Shown piece by piece: positions 8,847-18,360 of a stretch of DNA of 64,000 bases. A program made the position numbers and the translations under genes. The first letter of the stretch is position 1. The number at the start of each line of letters is the position of its first letter. Origin of the DNA: Leptolinea sp964446955 (GTDB lineage: Bacteria; Chloroflexota; Anaerolineae; Anaerolineales; Anaerolineaceae); assembly GCA_964446955.1 (NCBI GenBank), contig CAYUQJ010000001.1, forward strand, positions 434,001 through 498,000, given 5' to 3'. The notes under the pieces were generated by a model, which worked only from the letters and a program-made list of their open reading frames with translations, did not search any database and was not told the origin of the DNA.

Positions 8847-11570
8847 ATGGAAAAAAAGACACTGGTAATAAATGGAGTCAGAAAGGTTGTGATCGCAGAT
8901 CCCAAGAGTACTCTCTTGGAAGTTCTTCGCGAACAACTCCTCATGACCGAAGTAAAAAATGGTTGTGAGGAGGGGCATTGCGGTGCCTGTTCCGTAATTT
9001 TGAATGGGAAATTGACCCTTTCCTGTCTAATGAAAATGGAAAAGGTCAAGGACGAATCAACAATTGTAACTGTTTCAGGAATTGGAACACCTGATAAGTT
9101 GCATGCTATTCAACAGGCATTCGTATTCCACGGAGCCGCTCAATGCGGTATGTGTACGCCGGGATTTGTGGTTTCCTCAAAAGCATTGCTGGATGAGAAC
9201 CCCAACCCCACGCGGCAGGAAGTTCGTGATTGGTTCACAAAGCACCACAATGTTTGCCGCTGCAATGGATACATCCCTTATGTTGATGGTGTAATGGATG
9301 CTGCCGCGGTTCTTCGTGGTGAAAAGAAGATGTCAGATATCACATTCCAGATGCCAAAAGATGGGAAGATTTGGGGAAGCAAATATCCACGTCCGTCAGC
9401 TGTGCCGAAAGTTACCGGTACATTGGACTTTGGTGGAGATCTTGGTCTAAAACTACCGCCGAACGCTTTGTATCTTGCTCTTGTTCAGGCAAAAGTATCC
9501 CACGCGAATATTCTTGACATTGATACCAAAGAAGCAGAAAAAATGCCCGGGGTATTCAAGGTCGTTACCCACAAAGATGTCAAAGGTAAGAATCGCATCA
9601 CTGGCCTGATCACCTTCCCGACAAATAAAGGTGATGGTTGGGATCGCCCAATTCTCTGCGACAAAAAAGTCTTCCAGTATGGCGATGCCATTGCGATAGT
9701 CTGTGCTGATACAAAGAAGAATGCTGAAGCAGCAGCCGAAGCAGTCAAAGTCAAGTTGGAAGTGCTCCCTGCCTATATGAGCGCTCCAGCTGCCATGGCA
9801 GATGACGCTATCGAAATTCATCCTGGCACACCGAATGTTTACTTTGAACAACAGACCAACAAAGGCGAGCCTACCGGCCCGATCATGGACAAGGTTCCTT
9901 ACACGGCTGAAGGTGAGTATTATCTGCAGCGCCAACCTCACCTTACTGTTGAGCCGGATGTTGGATTTGCCTATTTTGATGATGAAGGCCGACTGACCAT
10001 CCACTCAAAATCAATCGGTATTCACCTGCACCATGCCATGATCGCACCAGGTGTGGGTATTGAGCCAGAAAAACTTCGCCTGGTTCAGAACGCCGCGGGC
10101 GGTACTTTTGGGTACAAATTCAGCCCGACCATGGAAGCTTTGCTTGGTGTTGCCTGTATGGCTACCGGACGGCCGGTATTCCTTCGGTACAACTATGCAC
10201 AACACATGACATACACAGGCAAACGCTCACCGTTCTGGTTGAAACTCAAAATGGGAGCTGACAAGGACGGAAAGATTGTTGCCATGGAAGGCGATTGGTC
10301 AGTTGATCATGGACCATACTCAGAATTTGGCGATTTGTTGACACTCCGTGGAAATCAGTATGTTGGTGCCGGGTATGATATCCCCAATATCCACAACGTT
10401 GGTCGAACAGTCTGTACAAATCATGCCTGGGGTTCGGCATTCCGTGCTTACGGATCTCCTCAAAGCTTCCTGGCATCAGAAAGCCTGATTGATGAATTGG
10501 CCGAAAAGATGGGAATGGATCCCTTCGAATTGCGGTACAAAAATGTCTACCGCAAAGGATCAACATCTCCCACTGGTCAGGAACCAGAAGTGACCACCTT
10601 TGTAGAGATGTTTGATGCTCTCCGCCCGAAATATGAAGCCGCCAAAGCCAAAGCCAAGAAAGAATCAACTCCGGAATTCAAAAAAGGTGTTGGGATTTCA
10701 ATTGGTATTTATGGATGCGGTCTGGATGGAGCCGATTCCTCTGAGGTCTACATCGAATTGACAAAAGAAGGAGTCACAGCTTACGCAAGTTGGGAAGATC
10801 ATGGACAGGGTGCGGATATGGGATTGTTGGGAACAGTCCACACAGCACTTCTTCCTTTGGAACTTGATCCAGCCAACATTAAACTTGTCATGAATGACAC
10901 TGCAATCACACCGAATTCCGGTCCTTCGGGCGGATCACGCCAGCAGGTTGTCACCGGAAATGCCATTAAGGCAGGATGCGATTTGTTGCTGGCTGCGATG
11001 CGGAAGAAGGATGGTTCATATCGCACATACGACGAGATGGTTGCTGAGAAGATTCCGTTGCGGTACTCCGGAAAATGGACGGCATCCATGTGCTCTAACT
11101 GCGATGCAAATGGTCAGGGAAAACCCTTCTCCAACTATATGTACGGTGTGTTCATGTCTGAAGTGACTGTTAACACCAAGACCGGTAAAACAAAAGTTGA
11201 CAAGATGACATTGATGGCCGACATCGGCAAGATCAATAACCGGCTGGTTGTTGATGGGCAGATCTATGGCGGTATCGCACAGGGTATTGGTCTGGCACTT
11301 TCTGAAGACTTTGAAGATATCGAGAAACACAACAATATGCTGGGTGCCGGTATTCCTTATGCTAATGACATCCCGGATGATATTGAGATTAAGTACTTTG
11401 AAACAGCACGTCCGAATGGCCCATTTGGCGCGTCGGGTGTTGGTGAGTTGCCTCTAACCTCACCGCATGTGGCTGTGATTAATGCGATCTACAATGCTAC
11501 GGGTGTCCGTATCCGCCACCTGCCTGCCTATCCTGAAAAAGTACTGGCAGGTCTAAAAGCAAAAGGATAG
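8847..11570 (+). CDS. mop: Molybdopterin-dependent aldehyde oxidoreductase (Mop type)
   Basis: This single-chain xanthine-oxidase-family enzyme oxidises aldehydes to carboxylates with a molybdopterin cofactor and two [2Fe-2S] clusters; it lacks the FAD domain. Its 907 residues equal, as I remember, the length of Desulfovibrio gigas Mop, and whole stretches agree with that protein. The first 2Fe-2S domain has CEEGHCGACS, the second AQCGMCTPGF and HNVCRCNGY. Molybdopterin-binding regions include GGTFGYKF and SGPSGGSRQQV. The catalytic glutamate lies in GASGVGELPLTSPH near the C-terminus. It heads a locus whose later genes supply redox and maturation-like functions. A hairpin follows at 11614. 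Confidence 0.95.
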   Translation: MEKKTLVINGVRKVVIADPKSTLLEVLREQLLMTEVKNGCEEGHCGACSVILNGKLTLSCLMKMEKVKDESTIVTVSGIGTPDKLHAIQQAFVFHGAAQCGMCTPGFVVSSKALLDENPNPTRQEVRDWFTKHHNVCRCNGYIPYVDGVMDAAAVLRGEKKMSDITFQMPKDGKIWGSKYPRPSAVPKVTGTLDFGGDLGLKLPPNALYLALVQAKVSHANILDIDTKEAEKMPGVFKVVTHKDVKGKNRITGLITFPTNKGDGWDRPILCDKKVFQYGDAIAIVCADTKKNAEAAAEAVKVKLEVLPAYMSAPAAMADDAIEIHPGTPNVYFEQQTNKGEPTGPIMDKVPYTAEGEYYLQRQPHLTVEPDVGFAYFDDEGRLTIHSKSIGIHLHHAMIAPGVGIEPEKLRLVQNAAGGTFGYKFSPTMEALLGVACMATGRPVFLRYNYAQHMTYTGKRSPFWLKLKMGADKDGKIVAMEGDWSVDHGPYSEFGDLLTLRGNQYVGAGYDIPNIHNVGRTVCTNHAWGSAFRAYGSPQSFLASESLIDELAEKMGMDPFELRYKNVYRKGSTSPTGQEPEVTTFVEMFDALRPKYEAAKAKAKKESTPEFKKGVGISIGIYGCGLDGADSSEVYIELTKEGVTAYASWEDHGQGADMGLLGTVHTALLPLELDPANIKLVMNDTAITPNSGPSGGSRQQVVTGNAIKAGCDLLLAAMRKKDGSYRTYDEMVAEKIPLRYSGKWTASMCSNCDANGQGKPFSNYMYGVFMSEVTVNTKTGKTKVDKMTLMADIGKINNRLVVDGQIYGGIAQGIGLALSEDFEDIEKHNNMLGAGIPYANDIPDDIEIKYFETARPNGPFGASGVGELPLTSPHVAVINAIYNATGVRIRHLPAYPEKVLAGLKAKG

Positions 11571-11613
11571 AATAGACTGGATGGTTAATACCATCCGTCC
11601 ATAAAATACAAAA

Positions 11614-11648
11614 TCCGGTGGACGATCGATATTAGGTCGTCCACCGGA
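11614..11648 (+). terminator. Strong hairpin after the aldehyde oxidoreductase gene
   Basis: A 12-bp perfect stem (TCCGGTGGACGA / TCGTCCACCGGA) has an 11-nt loop. It is followed by AAAAATC rather than a T-run on the plus strand, so it is not a textbook terminator; it may protect the 3' end of the transcript or attenuate. Confidence 0.45.
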
Positions 11649-11702
11649 AAAATCTTGCATATACTCATCCATTCCATTTGTTCCTTTTCTTTTTTTGCCA
11701 TT

Positions 11703-11718
11703 TTTGAATATATTCAAA
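11703..11718. promoter_or_regulatory. 16-bp palindrome before the dicluster protein gene
   Basis: TTTGAATATATTCAAA is a perfect inverted repeat 28 nt before the ATG at 11746. It could be an operator; an AT-rich palindrome of this size can also arise by chance. Confidence 0.3.
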
Positions 11719-11745
11719 TAATTACAGAAAATCGAGGCATTACAG

Positions 11746-14106
11746 ATGGATCAAGATGATCTGCATCAGTTAGAAGAGCTATGTATTCAAGAACATAATC
11801 CAGCCTGCATGGCAACGTGTCCGGCGCGGGTTGATGTTCGCGGTATTTGTTCTGAATTGCAAAAAGGTAATTTCCCTGCTGCTTTAAAACTGTTGAGGAA
11901 AACCATACCTTTTCCGGGGATCATCAGTCGCATATGTGATCAGCCTTGCAGAAGTGCCTGTATACGTAAAGATGCGGGTGAAGCCATATCGATTGCTCTG
12001 CTGGAACAATCCTGTGTCGAACATGGCGGTTCTCCAGGAGCTATCCCATTTATTCCTAAGCGTAATTACCATCTTGGGGTAATTGGCGGTAGCTTGTTCG
12101 GTTTGACAGCTGCTTGCGACATGGCAAAGAAAGGTTATCAGGTCACTGTCTTTGAAAAACGTGATTTGATAGGAGGAGCAATTCGTTTTCTACCGAGATC
12201 CATTTTGCCAGATGAAATTATTGAAACTGATTTTAAATTCCTGATTGACCTTGGGGTTCATATCCTTGTAAATAAACCGGTGGAGGAAATTGTTCAACTT
12301 GAAGATGGCGGATTCAAGCTAAATGGGCAGCTATTCAATGCTGTTTTAATTGCTACAGGCTCTTCCTCAGATCTAAAGACCAATCTGGATATGGGTAAAT
12401 CCGGAGTATTAATTGATCCTGTCTCATACGAAACAAGTCTTCCAGGTGTTTTTTCAGGCGGTCGGTCTGCGGAATGCCGAAGTTTGAACAACCATGGGGA
12501 TAGTGATTCTCCTATTGCCAATGTTGCGGATGGACATCGTGTAACAACGTCAATAGACCGTTTTTCTCAAAACGTATCTCTTACTGCATCCCGTTTGATC
12601 GAAGGTAGTTACGAAACAAAGCTTTTCACATCTCTTGATGGAGTGATTCCTTCAAAGGCTAATAAACCTAACAGAAAAAGCTATACGAAAGAAGAGGCAA
12701 TAGAAGAAGCACAACGTTGCCTCAAATGTGAGTGTTTGGAATGTGTAAAGGTTTGCGAGTACTTGAATGATTATGGAAGTTATCCCAAACGATACATACG
12801 TGAGATTTACAATAATCTCTCAATTGTAAAAGGCGAACGGAAAAAGAACCAATTCATAAACTCCTGCAGTTTATGCGGTTTATGTGGGGTTGTCTGCCCC
12901 ACTAATCTGGATATGGGCAAAGTGTGTCTAGAAGCCAGAAAAACAATGGTAGAACAAGGCCGTATGCCACCATCTGCGCATGATTTCGCGTTACGGGATA
13001 TGAAATTTTCAAACAGCGAAAACATAGCACTGATCAAAAATGAACCGGGAAAAACAAATTGTGGATATCTGTTTTTCCCTGGCTGCCAGATGACAGCTTC
13101 AAATCCGGAATATGTTGAAAAAATTTACTCCCTTTTGCGAGAATTACCCGAGCTGGCTCGAGAAGAAGGGATAGGGCTGGCACTAAGGTGTTGTGGCGCT
13201 CCTGCCCGATGGGCTGGTAGAACAGATCTATTTGACCAAACGAAAGCGGAATTTCTTAAAGAGTATGAAAAACTCGGCAATCCAAAAGTGATTGTTGCTT
13301 GTTCCAGTTGTTATCAAATATTTAAAGAAGAATTTCCACAAATTCCATTAGTTTCTCTGTGGAATCTACTTGCCAATACCAGCACACCGTTGCCATTTGC
13401 CGAAAAAGGTAATGAATCTGTTATTTCGATCCATGATCCTTGCACAACAAGGATGGAATCAGATATTCAAGATAGTGTTCGAAGCCTTGTCGATAAAGCC
13501 GGGTATCAGATTGAAGAGTTACCGTTAAGTCGTGAAAAAACTGAGTGTTGCAGCTATGGGGGATTGATGTGGTTGGCAAATCCAACCCTGGCAAAGAAAA
13601 CAATCGAACGCCGTATTGGTGAAAGTCAGAATGCTTTTGTCACATATTGCGTTATGTGCCGGGATTTTTTCACAAAACAGGGTAAGACAACGTATCATGT
13701 TCTTGATATGCTATTTAATCCTTCCCTGTTGAATTTTGAATTTATTCCACCTGATTTTTCTCAAAGGCATAGAAACAGAGAAGAATTAAAAATCCGTATG
13801 TCAAAAAAAATCTGGGGAGAAGATATGGCAACCTCAAGGGATAGATCATTCAAATTGCGAATCTCGCAGGAGGTTCGCAAAATCCTGGAAGAAAGATTAA
13901 TTCTTGAAGAAGATATCAATAAAGTTCTGGATCATGTTAAAAAAACCGGTCTTTTCCTGGAAAACCCCGATAACCATCACAACCTGGCCTATTTTTGTCC
14001 GGCTTACGTTACGTACTGGGTGGAATTCACGAAATCAGGAGACGAATACACCATCTATAACGCGTATAGTCACCGTATGACAATTGATGAGGGAACAAAA
14101 AAATGA
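11746..14106 (+). CDS. Pyridine nucleotide-disulfide oxidoreductase/dicluster-binding protein
   Basis: This 786-residue redox protein probably carries electrons to or from the aldehyde oxidoreductase. Order of parts: a GltD-like N-terminal Fe-S region with conserved cysteines (residues about 12-85); a Rossmann FAD/NAD part (LGVIGGSLFGLTAA, GGAIRFLP, ATGS); a two-cluster ferredoxin-like part (CLKCECLECVKVC and CSLCGLCGVVCPTNLD); and two heterodisulfide-reductase-type CCG regions (FFPGC with CCGAP, then HDPC, CCSYGG and CVMC). A short extra domain of about 100 residues ends the protein. The order corresponds to the Desulfovibrio DVU_1558 family. It overlaps the next gene by 4 nt. Confidence 0.88.
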   Translation: MDQDDLHQLEELCIQEHNPACMATCPARVDVRGICSELQKGNFPAALKLLRKTIPFPGIISRICDQPCRSACIRKDAGEAISIALLEQSCVEHGGSPGAIPFIPKRNYHLGVIGGSLFGLTAACDMAKKGYQVTVFEKRDLIGGAIRFLPRSILPDEIIETDFKFLIDLGVHILVNKPVEEIVQLEDGGFKLNGQLFNAVLIATGSSSDLKTNLDMGKSGVLIDPVSYETSLPGVFSGGRSAECRSLNNHGDSDSPIANVADGHRVTTSIDRFSQNVSLTASRLIEGSYETKLFTSLDGVIPSKANKPNRKSYTKEEAIEEAQRCLKCECLECVKVCEYLNDYGSYPKRYIREIYNNLSIVKGERKKNQFINSCSLCGLCGVVCPTNLDMGKVCLEARKTMVEQGRMPPSAHDFALRDMKFSNSENIALIKNEPGKTNCGYLFFPGCQMTASNPEYVEKIYSLLRELPELAREEGIGLALRCCGAPARWAGRTDLFDQTKAEFLKEYEKLGNPKVIVACSSCYQIFKEEFPQIPLVSLWNLLANTSTPLPFAEKGNESVISIHDPCTTRMESDIQDSVRSLVDKAGYQIEELPLSREKTECCSYGGLMWLANPTLAKKTIERRIGESQNAFVTYCVMCRDFFTKQGKTTYHVLDMLFNPSLLNFEFIPPDFSQRHRNREELKIRMSKKIWGEDMATSRDRSFKLRISQEVRKILEERLILEEDINKVLDHVKKTGLFLENPDNHHNLAYFCPAYVTYWVEFTKSGDEYTIYNAYSHRMTIDEGTKK

Positions 14107-14315
14107 GCGAATATGTCAGTGCTTCAGAAGCAGAAAGCTGGCAATGCGGTCATTGCCATGTTCTACTAGTCATAAAACCGGTACAGGTCGAATACTTGGG
14201 GAGTGCATTTCCTGTAGACCTTCCTGTATGTCCGCGTTGTGGGCAAGTTTTTGTTCCTGAAAGCCTTGCGCTGGGGAAAATGGCTGAAGTTGAAAAAAGT
14301 CTGGAAGATAAATGA
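14103..14315 (+). CDS. Small CxxC redox protein (DVU_1557-like)
   Basis: This is a 70-residue protein with two cysteine pairs, CGHC near residue 15 and CPRCG near residue 43, forming a zinc-ribbon or rubredoxin-like knuckle, followed by a charged C-terminal helix. It starts with ATGA overlap on the preceding stop, so translation is coupled. Position and size match the small redox protein next to the dicluster protein in the Desulfovibrio locus. Its biochemical role is not known; metal binding is inferred from the four cysteines. Confidence 0.82.
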   Translation: MSEYVSASEAESWQCGHCHVLLVIKPVQVEYLGSAFPVDLPVCPRCGQVFVPESLALGKMAEVEKSLEDK

Positions 14316-14328
14316 AAGCAATCCAGAT

Positions 14329-15057
14329 ATGACCGACCAGTCAATCATAAAACCTTATGAAACTTGCGTCATGAATTCCGTGACTGGAGAAACTCTCCGT
14401 CCGGGTGGAATTACATTAACAAAACGCAGCCTTGAATTCTGTGAATTTGCGCCTGATAGTATCCTTCTTGATATAGGCTGTGGTTATGGTGCCACGGTAC
14501 GGTTTTTACGTGCAAATGGATTTGTTGCGTATGGATTGGATAGGTCTCTTAAACTTCTGACTGGTCCATCGAACACTTCAGTCAGGTTTCTGGCAGATGG
14601 GCAGACAGTTCCATTCCCCTCCGGGTCAATAGACGGCATCTTTTTGGAATGTTCTTTGTCAGTAATGGATGATCCCGAAAAAGTACTCACGGAGATATCC
14701 AGATTACTGAAACCCGGTGGAATATTGATTGTTTCTGACATGTACGCACGAAATCCGGCCGGTATTGGGCCATTGCGGGCGACTCTCACAGGAGGTTGTT
14801 TCAGGTCAATATGTACAGAAACAGAGATAACAGCAATGATCAAATCCAAAAATTTTGAGAAGGTTCTTTGGGAAGATCATAGTGAAACGATCCGAAATAT
14901 GATGGGTAGAATCATTTTTGAGTATGGTTCTATGGACAAATTCTGGTGTACTCTGTTTGAACGAACCAAAAATCCTTATGGAAGTCCGCTTAACTTCCAA
15001 TTATTGCTTTCAAGGGCACGGGTTGGATACTTTTTGATGATTGCTCATAAACCATAA
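14329..15057 (+). CDS. Class I SAM-dependent methyltransferase (TrsM/DVU_1556-like)
   Basis: The Rossmann methyltransferase motif I is ILLDIGCGYGATVRFL. FLADGQTVPFPSGSIDGIFLECSLSVMDD (split here by function: motif II/III region) and LLKPGGILIVSDMY follow, as in UbiE/COQ5-like enzymes. I chose the ATG at 14329, 13 nt after the upstream stop, giving 242 residues; an earlier start at 14239 lies inside the redox gene in another frame. The substrate is unknown. Its fixed place beside a radical SAM protein and a molybdenum enzyme suggests it matures a cofactor or modifies a small substrate; that is inference. Confidence 0.85.
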   Translation: MTDQSIIKPYETCVMNSVTGETLRPGGITLTKRSLEFCEFAPDSILLDIGCGYGATVRFLRANGFVAYGLDRSLKLLTGPSNTSVRFLADGQTVPFPSGSIDGIFLECSLSVMDDPEKVLTEISRLLKPGGILIVSDMYARNPAGIGPLRATLTGGCFRSICTETEITAMIKSKNFEKVLWEDHSETIRNMMGRIIFEYGSMDKFWCTLFERTKNPYGSPLNFQLLLSRARVGYFLMIAHKP

Positions 15058-15072
15058 GACGGTGGGCAATGG

Positions 15073-15528
15073 GTGAAAAATATGAATGAATTGGAACGAA
15101 TGAAGGAATTACGACAGCAGGGTTTTTTTTGTAGTCAGATACTAATGATTCTCGGGTTGGAAATGCAGGGGAAATCAAATCCTGACCTTATTGGATCGAT
15201 GCATGGTCTGGCAGGAGGATTGGGCTTTTCTGGAGAAGTATGTGGTGGATTGACAGGAGGTGCCTGTTTGCTTGGTCTGTATGCCGGCAAGCGTGAGCCA
15301 ACAGATCAAGAGGATCCGCGCCTAGATTTTATGGTCGGAGACCTGGTGAAGTGGTTTAAGGATAATTTCGGTGAAAGATATGGTGGTATTCGTTGTGATG
15401 AAATTGTTGGCAATCAAACCGGAAACCTGTCAACTCGGTGTCCGGTCATTGTCGCTGAAACGTTACAAAAGGTAAAAGAGTTGTTGATTGAAAATGGCTT
15501 TGAGCTTACAGGTTCCAATGACTTCTAA
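15073..15528 (+). CDS. C-GCAxxG-C-C family redox protein (DVU_1555-like)
   Basis: This 151-residue protein has the spaced cysteines of the C_GCAxxG_C_C family: GFFCSQ near residue 18, VCGGLTGGACLLG near residue 60, IRCDEI near residue 114 and TRCPVIV near residue 126. Family members often bind metal clusters and occur near redox enzymes, some as selenoproteins; here all positions are cysteine. The start is GTG 15073, with ATG 15082 as the alternative. The next gene overlaps its 3' end. Confidence 0.83.
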   Translation: MKNMNELERMKELRQQGFFCSQILMILGLEMQGKSNPDLIGSMHGLAGGLGFSGEVCGGLTGGACLLGLYAGKREPTDQEDPRLDFMVGDLVKWFKDNFGERYGGIRCDEIVGNQTGNLSTRCPVIVAETLQKVKELLIENGFELTGSNDF

Positions 15529-16909
15529 TGGAATTGTTATTTCCCATACGAAAAGTGTTTGTCCTGTATGCCTAAAAAGAATTGATGCTCAACGGATACT
15601 AAGAAATGAGACCATCTATCTGAAAAAAAAATGTCCTGAACATGGACAATTTGAAACACCCGTATGGAGAGGCGAATTGGAGCGATTGGCAAATGCACCA
15701 TTTAGAATTCCTGCATTTCCCGAAAATCCAATTACACAAGTGGTAGATGGCTGTCCCTATGATTGTGGGTTATGTCCTGATCATCGGCAGAGGCCATGTT
15801 GTGTTTTACTGGAAGTGACACAGAGATGTGATCTAACTTGCCCATTCTGTTTCGCGTCAGCCGGGGGAAAGGCTAACTTAAACAAAGAACTTGACCCAAA
15901 TCTTGATGAGATAAGAGATTGGTATAAATTATTGTTGGACCACGGAGGCCCTTACAATATTCAGCTGTCGGGTGGAGAACCTTGTGTAAGGGATGATCTA
16001 CCTGAAATCATTACCATTGGGAAAGAAATGGGGTTCACTTATTTTCAGGTCAATACCAATGGAAGAAGGATATCAAAAGACATTGATTTTCTTGCCCGAT
16101 TAAAATCTGCAGGACTTTCATCGGTATATTTGCAATTCGATGGTGTGAGTGATTCTGTTTACAGAGAAATGCGCGGCATCGATCTTCTGGAAGAAAAGAT
16201 ACAAGCAATCAATAATTGCAAAGAGTTGAATATCGGGTGTGTTCTTGTTCCAACCATAAAACCCGGAGTAAATGATCACGAGATAGGAAAGATAGTTGAG
16301 TTTGCGTTAAAACAACATCCAACTGTTAGGGGTGTTCATTATCAACCAGTTTCATATTTTGGGCGGTACCCCAAACCACCTTTGGATTCGGATCGTATCA
16401 CATTGCCTGAAATTATCACATCGTTATGCTCACAGACCAATGGACTTGTGGAGGGGGCTGCTTTCAAACCTTCAGGTGGTCCCAATCGTTGGTGTTCTTT
16501 CAATGGTGTATTCGTAGTTCTTGAAAATGGATCATTGAGGGCGTTTGTAAAAAAAGAACAATCCTGTTCCAGTGCTATTCAAGACGCCAATACAGAGAGG
16601 TTGAGGTTGCAGTCTTTTGTGGCACGCAACTGGTCAGCTCCTACCAGAGAAAACACTCAAGCAGGAAGTAGTCAAAAGCCACGCTTGGGTGGATGGGATT
16701 CGTTCTTAACTCGCACGAAGACACATCTATTCGCCATTACTGGTATGGCTTTTCAGGATGCGTGGACATTTGATCTTGAGCGGGTTCACGATTGTTGCAT
16801 TATGGTTCTCTCACCGGATAAACGAATGATCCCGTTTTGTGCTTACAATCTGACTAGTCAGTCAGGAAAGTCTTTATACCGACATGTAAATCACCAGGAA
16901 AGTGAATGA
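15518..16909 (+). CDS. Radical SAM protein (TrsS-like)
   Basis: The CDLTCPFC sequence (CxxxCxxC, about 15828-15851) binds the radical SAM [4Fe-4S] cluster. The N-terminal CPVCLKRI and KKCPEHGQF resemble a zinc ribbon, and CPYDCGLCPDH precedes the radical SAM core; the core shows IQLSGGEPCVRDDLPEI and QFDGV. This is the MoaA/PqqE-like layout of the family NCBI calls radical SAM (seleno)protein TrsS. I see no in-frame TGA, so no selenocysteine. I chose ATG 15518 because ACAGG precedes it; ATG 15494 is possible. It overlaps the upstream gene by 11 nt and the downstream gene by 4 nt. Confidence 0.85.
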   Translation: MTSNGIVISHTKSVCPVCLKRIDAQRILRNETIYLKKKCPEHGQFETPVWRGELERLANAPFRIPAFPENPITQVVDGCPYDCGLCPDHRQRPCCVLLEVTQRCDLTCPFCFASAGGKANLNKELDPNLDEIRDWYKLLLDHGGPYNIQLSGGEPCVRDDLPEIITIGKEMGFTYFQVNTNGRRISKDIDFLARLKSAGLSSVYLQFDGVSDSVYREMRGIDLLEEKIQAINNCKELNIGCVLVPTIKPGVNDHEIGKIVEFALKQHPTVRGVHYQPVSYFGRYPKPPLDSDRITLPEIITSLCSQTNGLVEGAAFKPSGGPNRWCSFNGVFVVLENGSLRAFVKKEQSCSSAIQDANTERLRLQSFVARNWSAPTRENTQAGSSQKPRLGGWDSFLTRTKTHLFAITGMAFQDAWTFDLERVHDCCIMVLSPDKRMIPFCAYNLTSQSGKSLYRHVNHQESE

Positions 16910-18228
16910 GAATCACTCCTCTTGAATCCTGGATATGTAAAAAGATATCAGTCTCTTCGGGGGGATTGACCGATAAAGCTTTAGCACAGTACCAATTGGA
17001 AAAACTGAATTGGACTATTCATTATGCCAGGAAAAACAGCCAGTACTACAAAAATCATTTAAATAAGATGCCGGCAAACCTGAGATCATTAAAAGATATT
17101 GAAAGGTTTCCATTCCTGACTGCGAATGATTTGCAGGCACACTCAAAGGATATAGTCTGTGTTTCACAGGGAGAAATATCACGCATTGTAACCCTGGATA
17201 CCTCTGGAACAACGGGGTCACCAAAGCGTATCTATTTCACAACTGAAGATCAAGAGTTGACGATAGATTTTTTGGGTGTTGGGATGTCCACCCTTGTAGA
17301 TGAAACGGACCGCGTCTTGATATTGCTTCCGGATTCCACACCGGGAAGTGTTGGTGACCTTCTATTTAGTGGTCTGCAAAGAATTGGGGCAAAACCAGTC
17401 AAGCATGGTCCAATAATTGATTTACAGGAAACGTTATCTGTAATAAACAAAGAGAAAATAACCAGTCTGGTTGGTGCCCCTACTCAGGTACTGGCACTTA
17501 GCCGTTATTGTGATCAAAAATTTAAAGATAATCCTCCTTCCCTAAAAAGTATATTACTTTCAACAGACCACGTTCCAGATTCACTTGCCCGAACGCTACA
17601 AAGAACCTGGAACTGCCGGGTATTTAATCATTACGGTATGACAGAAATGGGACTTGGTGGTGGTGTTTTTTGTGAAGCTGATTATGGCTATCACCTACGC
17701 GAAGCCGATATGTATTTCGAAATTATTGATCCGATAAGTGGGATTGTCCAGCCAGACGGCGTATATGGCGAGTTGGTATTTAGCACATTGACTCGAACTG
17801 GAATGCCCCTGATTCGTTACCGCACAGGAGACCTGACAAGATTTCTTCCTCTTCCCTGCCCATGTTCATCAAAACTAAGGACTTTGGAAAAAATCACAAA
17901 ACGTGTTGAACAATCATTTAGTATTGGAAGTGAGAAATTATTCTTGTCCGACTTTGATGAAATCTTATTTTCATTTGAAAATCTGATCAATTTCAAAATG
18001 GAAATACATCACATGGGGAACAAAGACATAATTGGTATTTGTCTTTATAGTCTTCAAAAACTGAATGATTATTCCATGTTTTATGATGCAGTTGTGTCAT
18101 TGCTAAACAGAAAACGGGTTAATTCTGGTTTATATCAACTACAATTTTCAAGCATATTAGGTTATCAAAAAGAGTTGACTAGTTTGCGAAAAAGAAAAGT
18201 GATTGAAAAATTCCAGCAGCAATTTTAA
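16906..18228 (+). CDS. AMP-dependent CoA ligase (phenylacetate-CoA ligase-like, DVU_1553-like)
   Basis: This 440-residue adenylate-forming enzyme is of the PaaK type. TLDTSGTTGSPKRIYFT is the P-loop-like ATP motif, NHYGMTEMG the A5 motif, YGELVFSTLTRTGMPLIRYRTGDLTRF the A6-A8 region. A short C-terminal lid follows. It likely activates a carboxylate to its CoA thioester, so aldehyde oxidation and acid activation could be consecutive; this is inference from gene order. ATGA overlap couples it to the radical SAM gene. It is the last gene of the locus; the lysine promoter begins 9 nt later. Confidence 0.85.
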   Translation: MRITPLESWICKKISVSSGGLTDKALAQYQLEKLNWTIHYARKNSQYYKNHLNKMPANLRSLKDIERFPFLTANDLQAHSKDIVCVSQGEISRIVTLDTSGTTGSPKRIYFTTEDQELTIDFLGVGMSTLVDETDRVLILLPDSTPGSVGDLLFSGLQRIGAKPVKHGPIIDLQETLSVINKEKITSLVGAPTQVLALSRYCDQKFKDNPPSLKSILLSTDHVPDSLARTLQRTWNCRVFNHYGMTEMGLGGGVFCEADYGYHLREADMYFEIIDPISGIVQPDGVYGELVFSTLTRTGMPLIRYRTGDLTRFLPLPCPCSSKLRTLEKITKRVEQSFSIGSEKLFLSDFDEILFSFENLINFKMEIHHMGNKDIIGICLYSLQKLNDYSMFYDAVVSLLNRKRVNSGLYQLQFSSILGYQKELTSLRKRKVIEKFQQQF

Positions 18229-18236
18229 AAATACTA

Positions 18237-18264
18237 TTGACACATTTTCGGATTAATGTATACT
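18237..18264 (+). promoter_or_regulatory. Strong sigma70 promoter of the lysine operon
   Basis: TTGACA (18237-18242), 16-nt spacer, TATACT (18259-18264). The predicted transcription start is about 18271, only a few nt before the ATG of the leader peptide. Confidence 0.8.
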
Positions 18265-18273
18265 ATCGCTAAT

Positions 18274-18360
18274 ATGTTTAACAAATCCATGTTCTTCACC
18301 CCGCTCAAGAAGCGAAGCCAATTTTTTGAACCCCTCGGGAGAGAGGTAATTTTTGGTTAA
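18274..18360 (+). CDS. Putative 28-residue leader peptide of the lysine operon
   Basis: This short frame from ATG 18274 to TAA 18358-18360 encodes 28 residues (MFNKSMFFTPLKKRSQ..., ending GREVIFG). It has Lys-Lys-Arg codons AAG AAG CGA at 18307-18315 plus another lysine at residue 4. It begins about 3 nt after the predicted transcript start, so it would be translated nearly leaderless. Its stop codon lies in the arm of a possible antiterminator. It precedes a terminator and lysW. The layout fits translation-coupled attenuation by charged lysine (and perhaps arginine) tRNA. No experiment is known to me for this organism. Confidence 0.6.
   Translation: MFNKSMFFTPLKKRSQFFEPLGREVIFG

Noticed and set aside
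9453..10004. 183-residue minus-strand frame inside the aldehyde oxidoreductase
   Set aside because: It is antisense to strongly conserved Mop-type coding sequence and has no features of its own.
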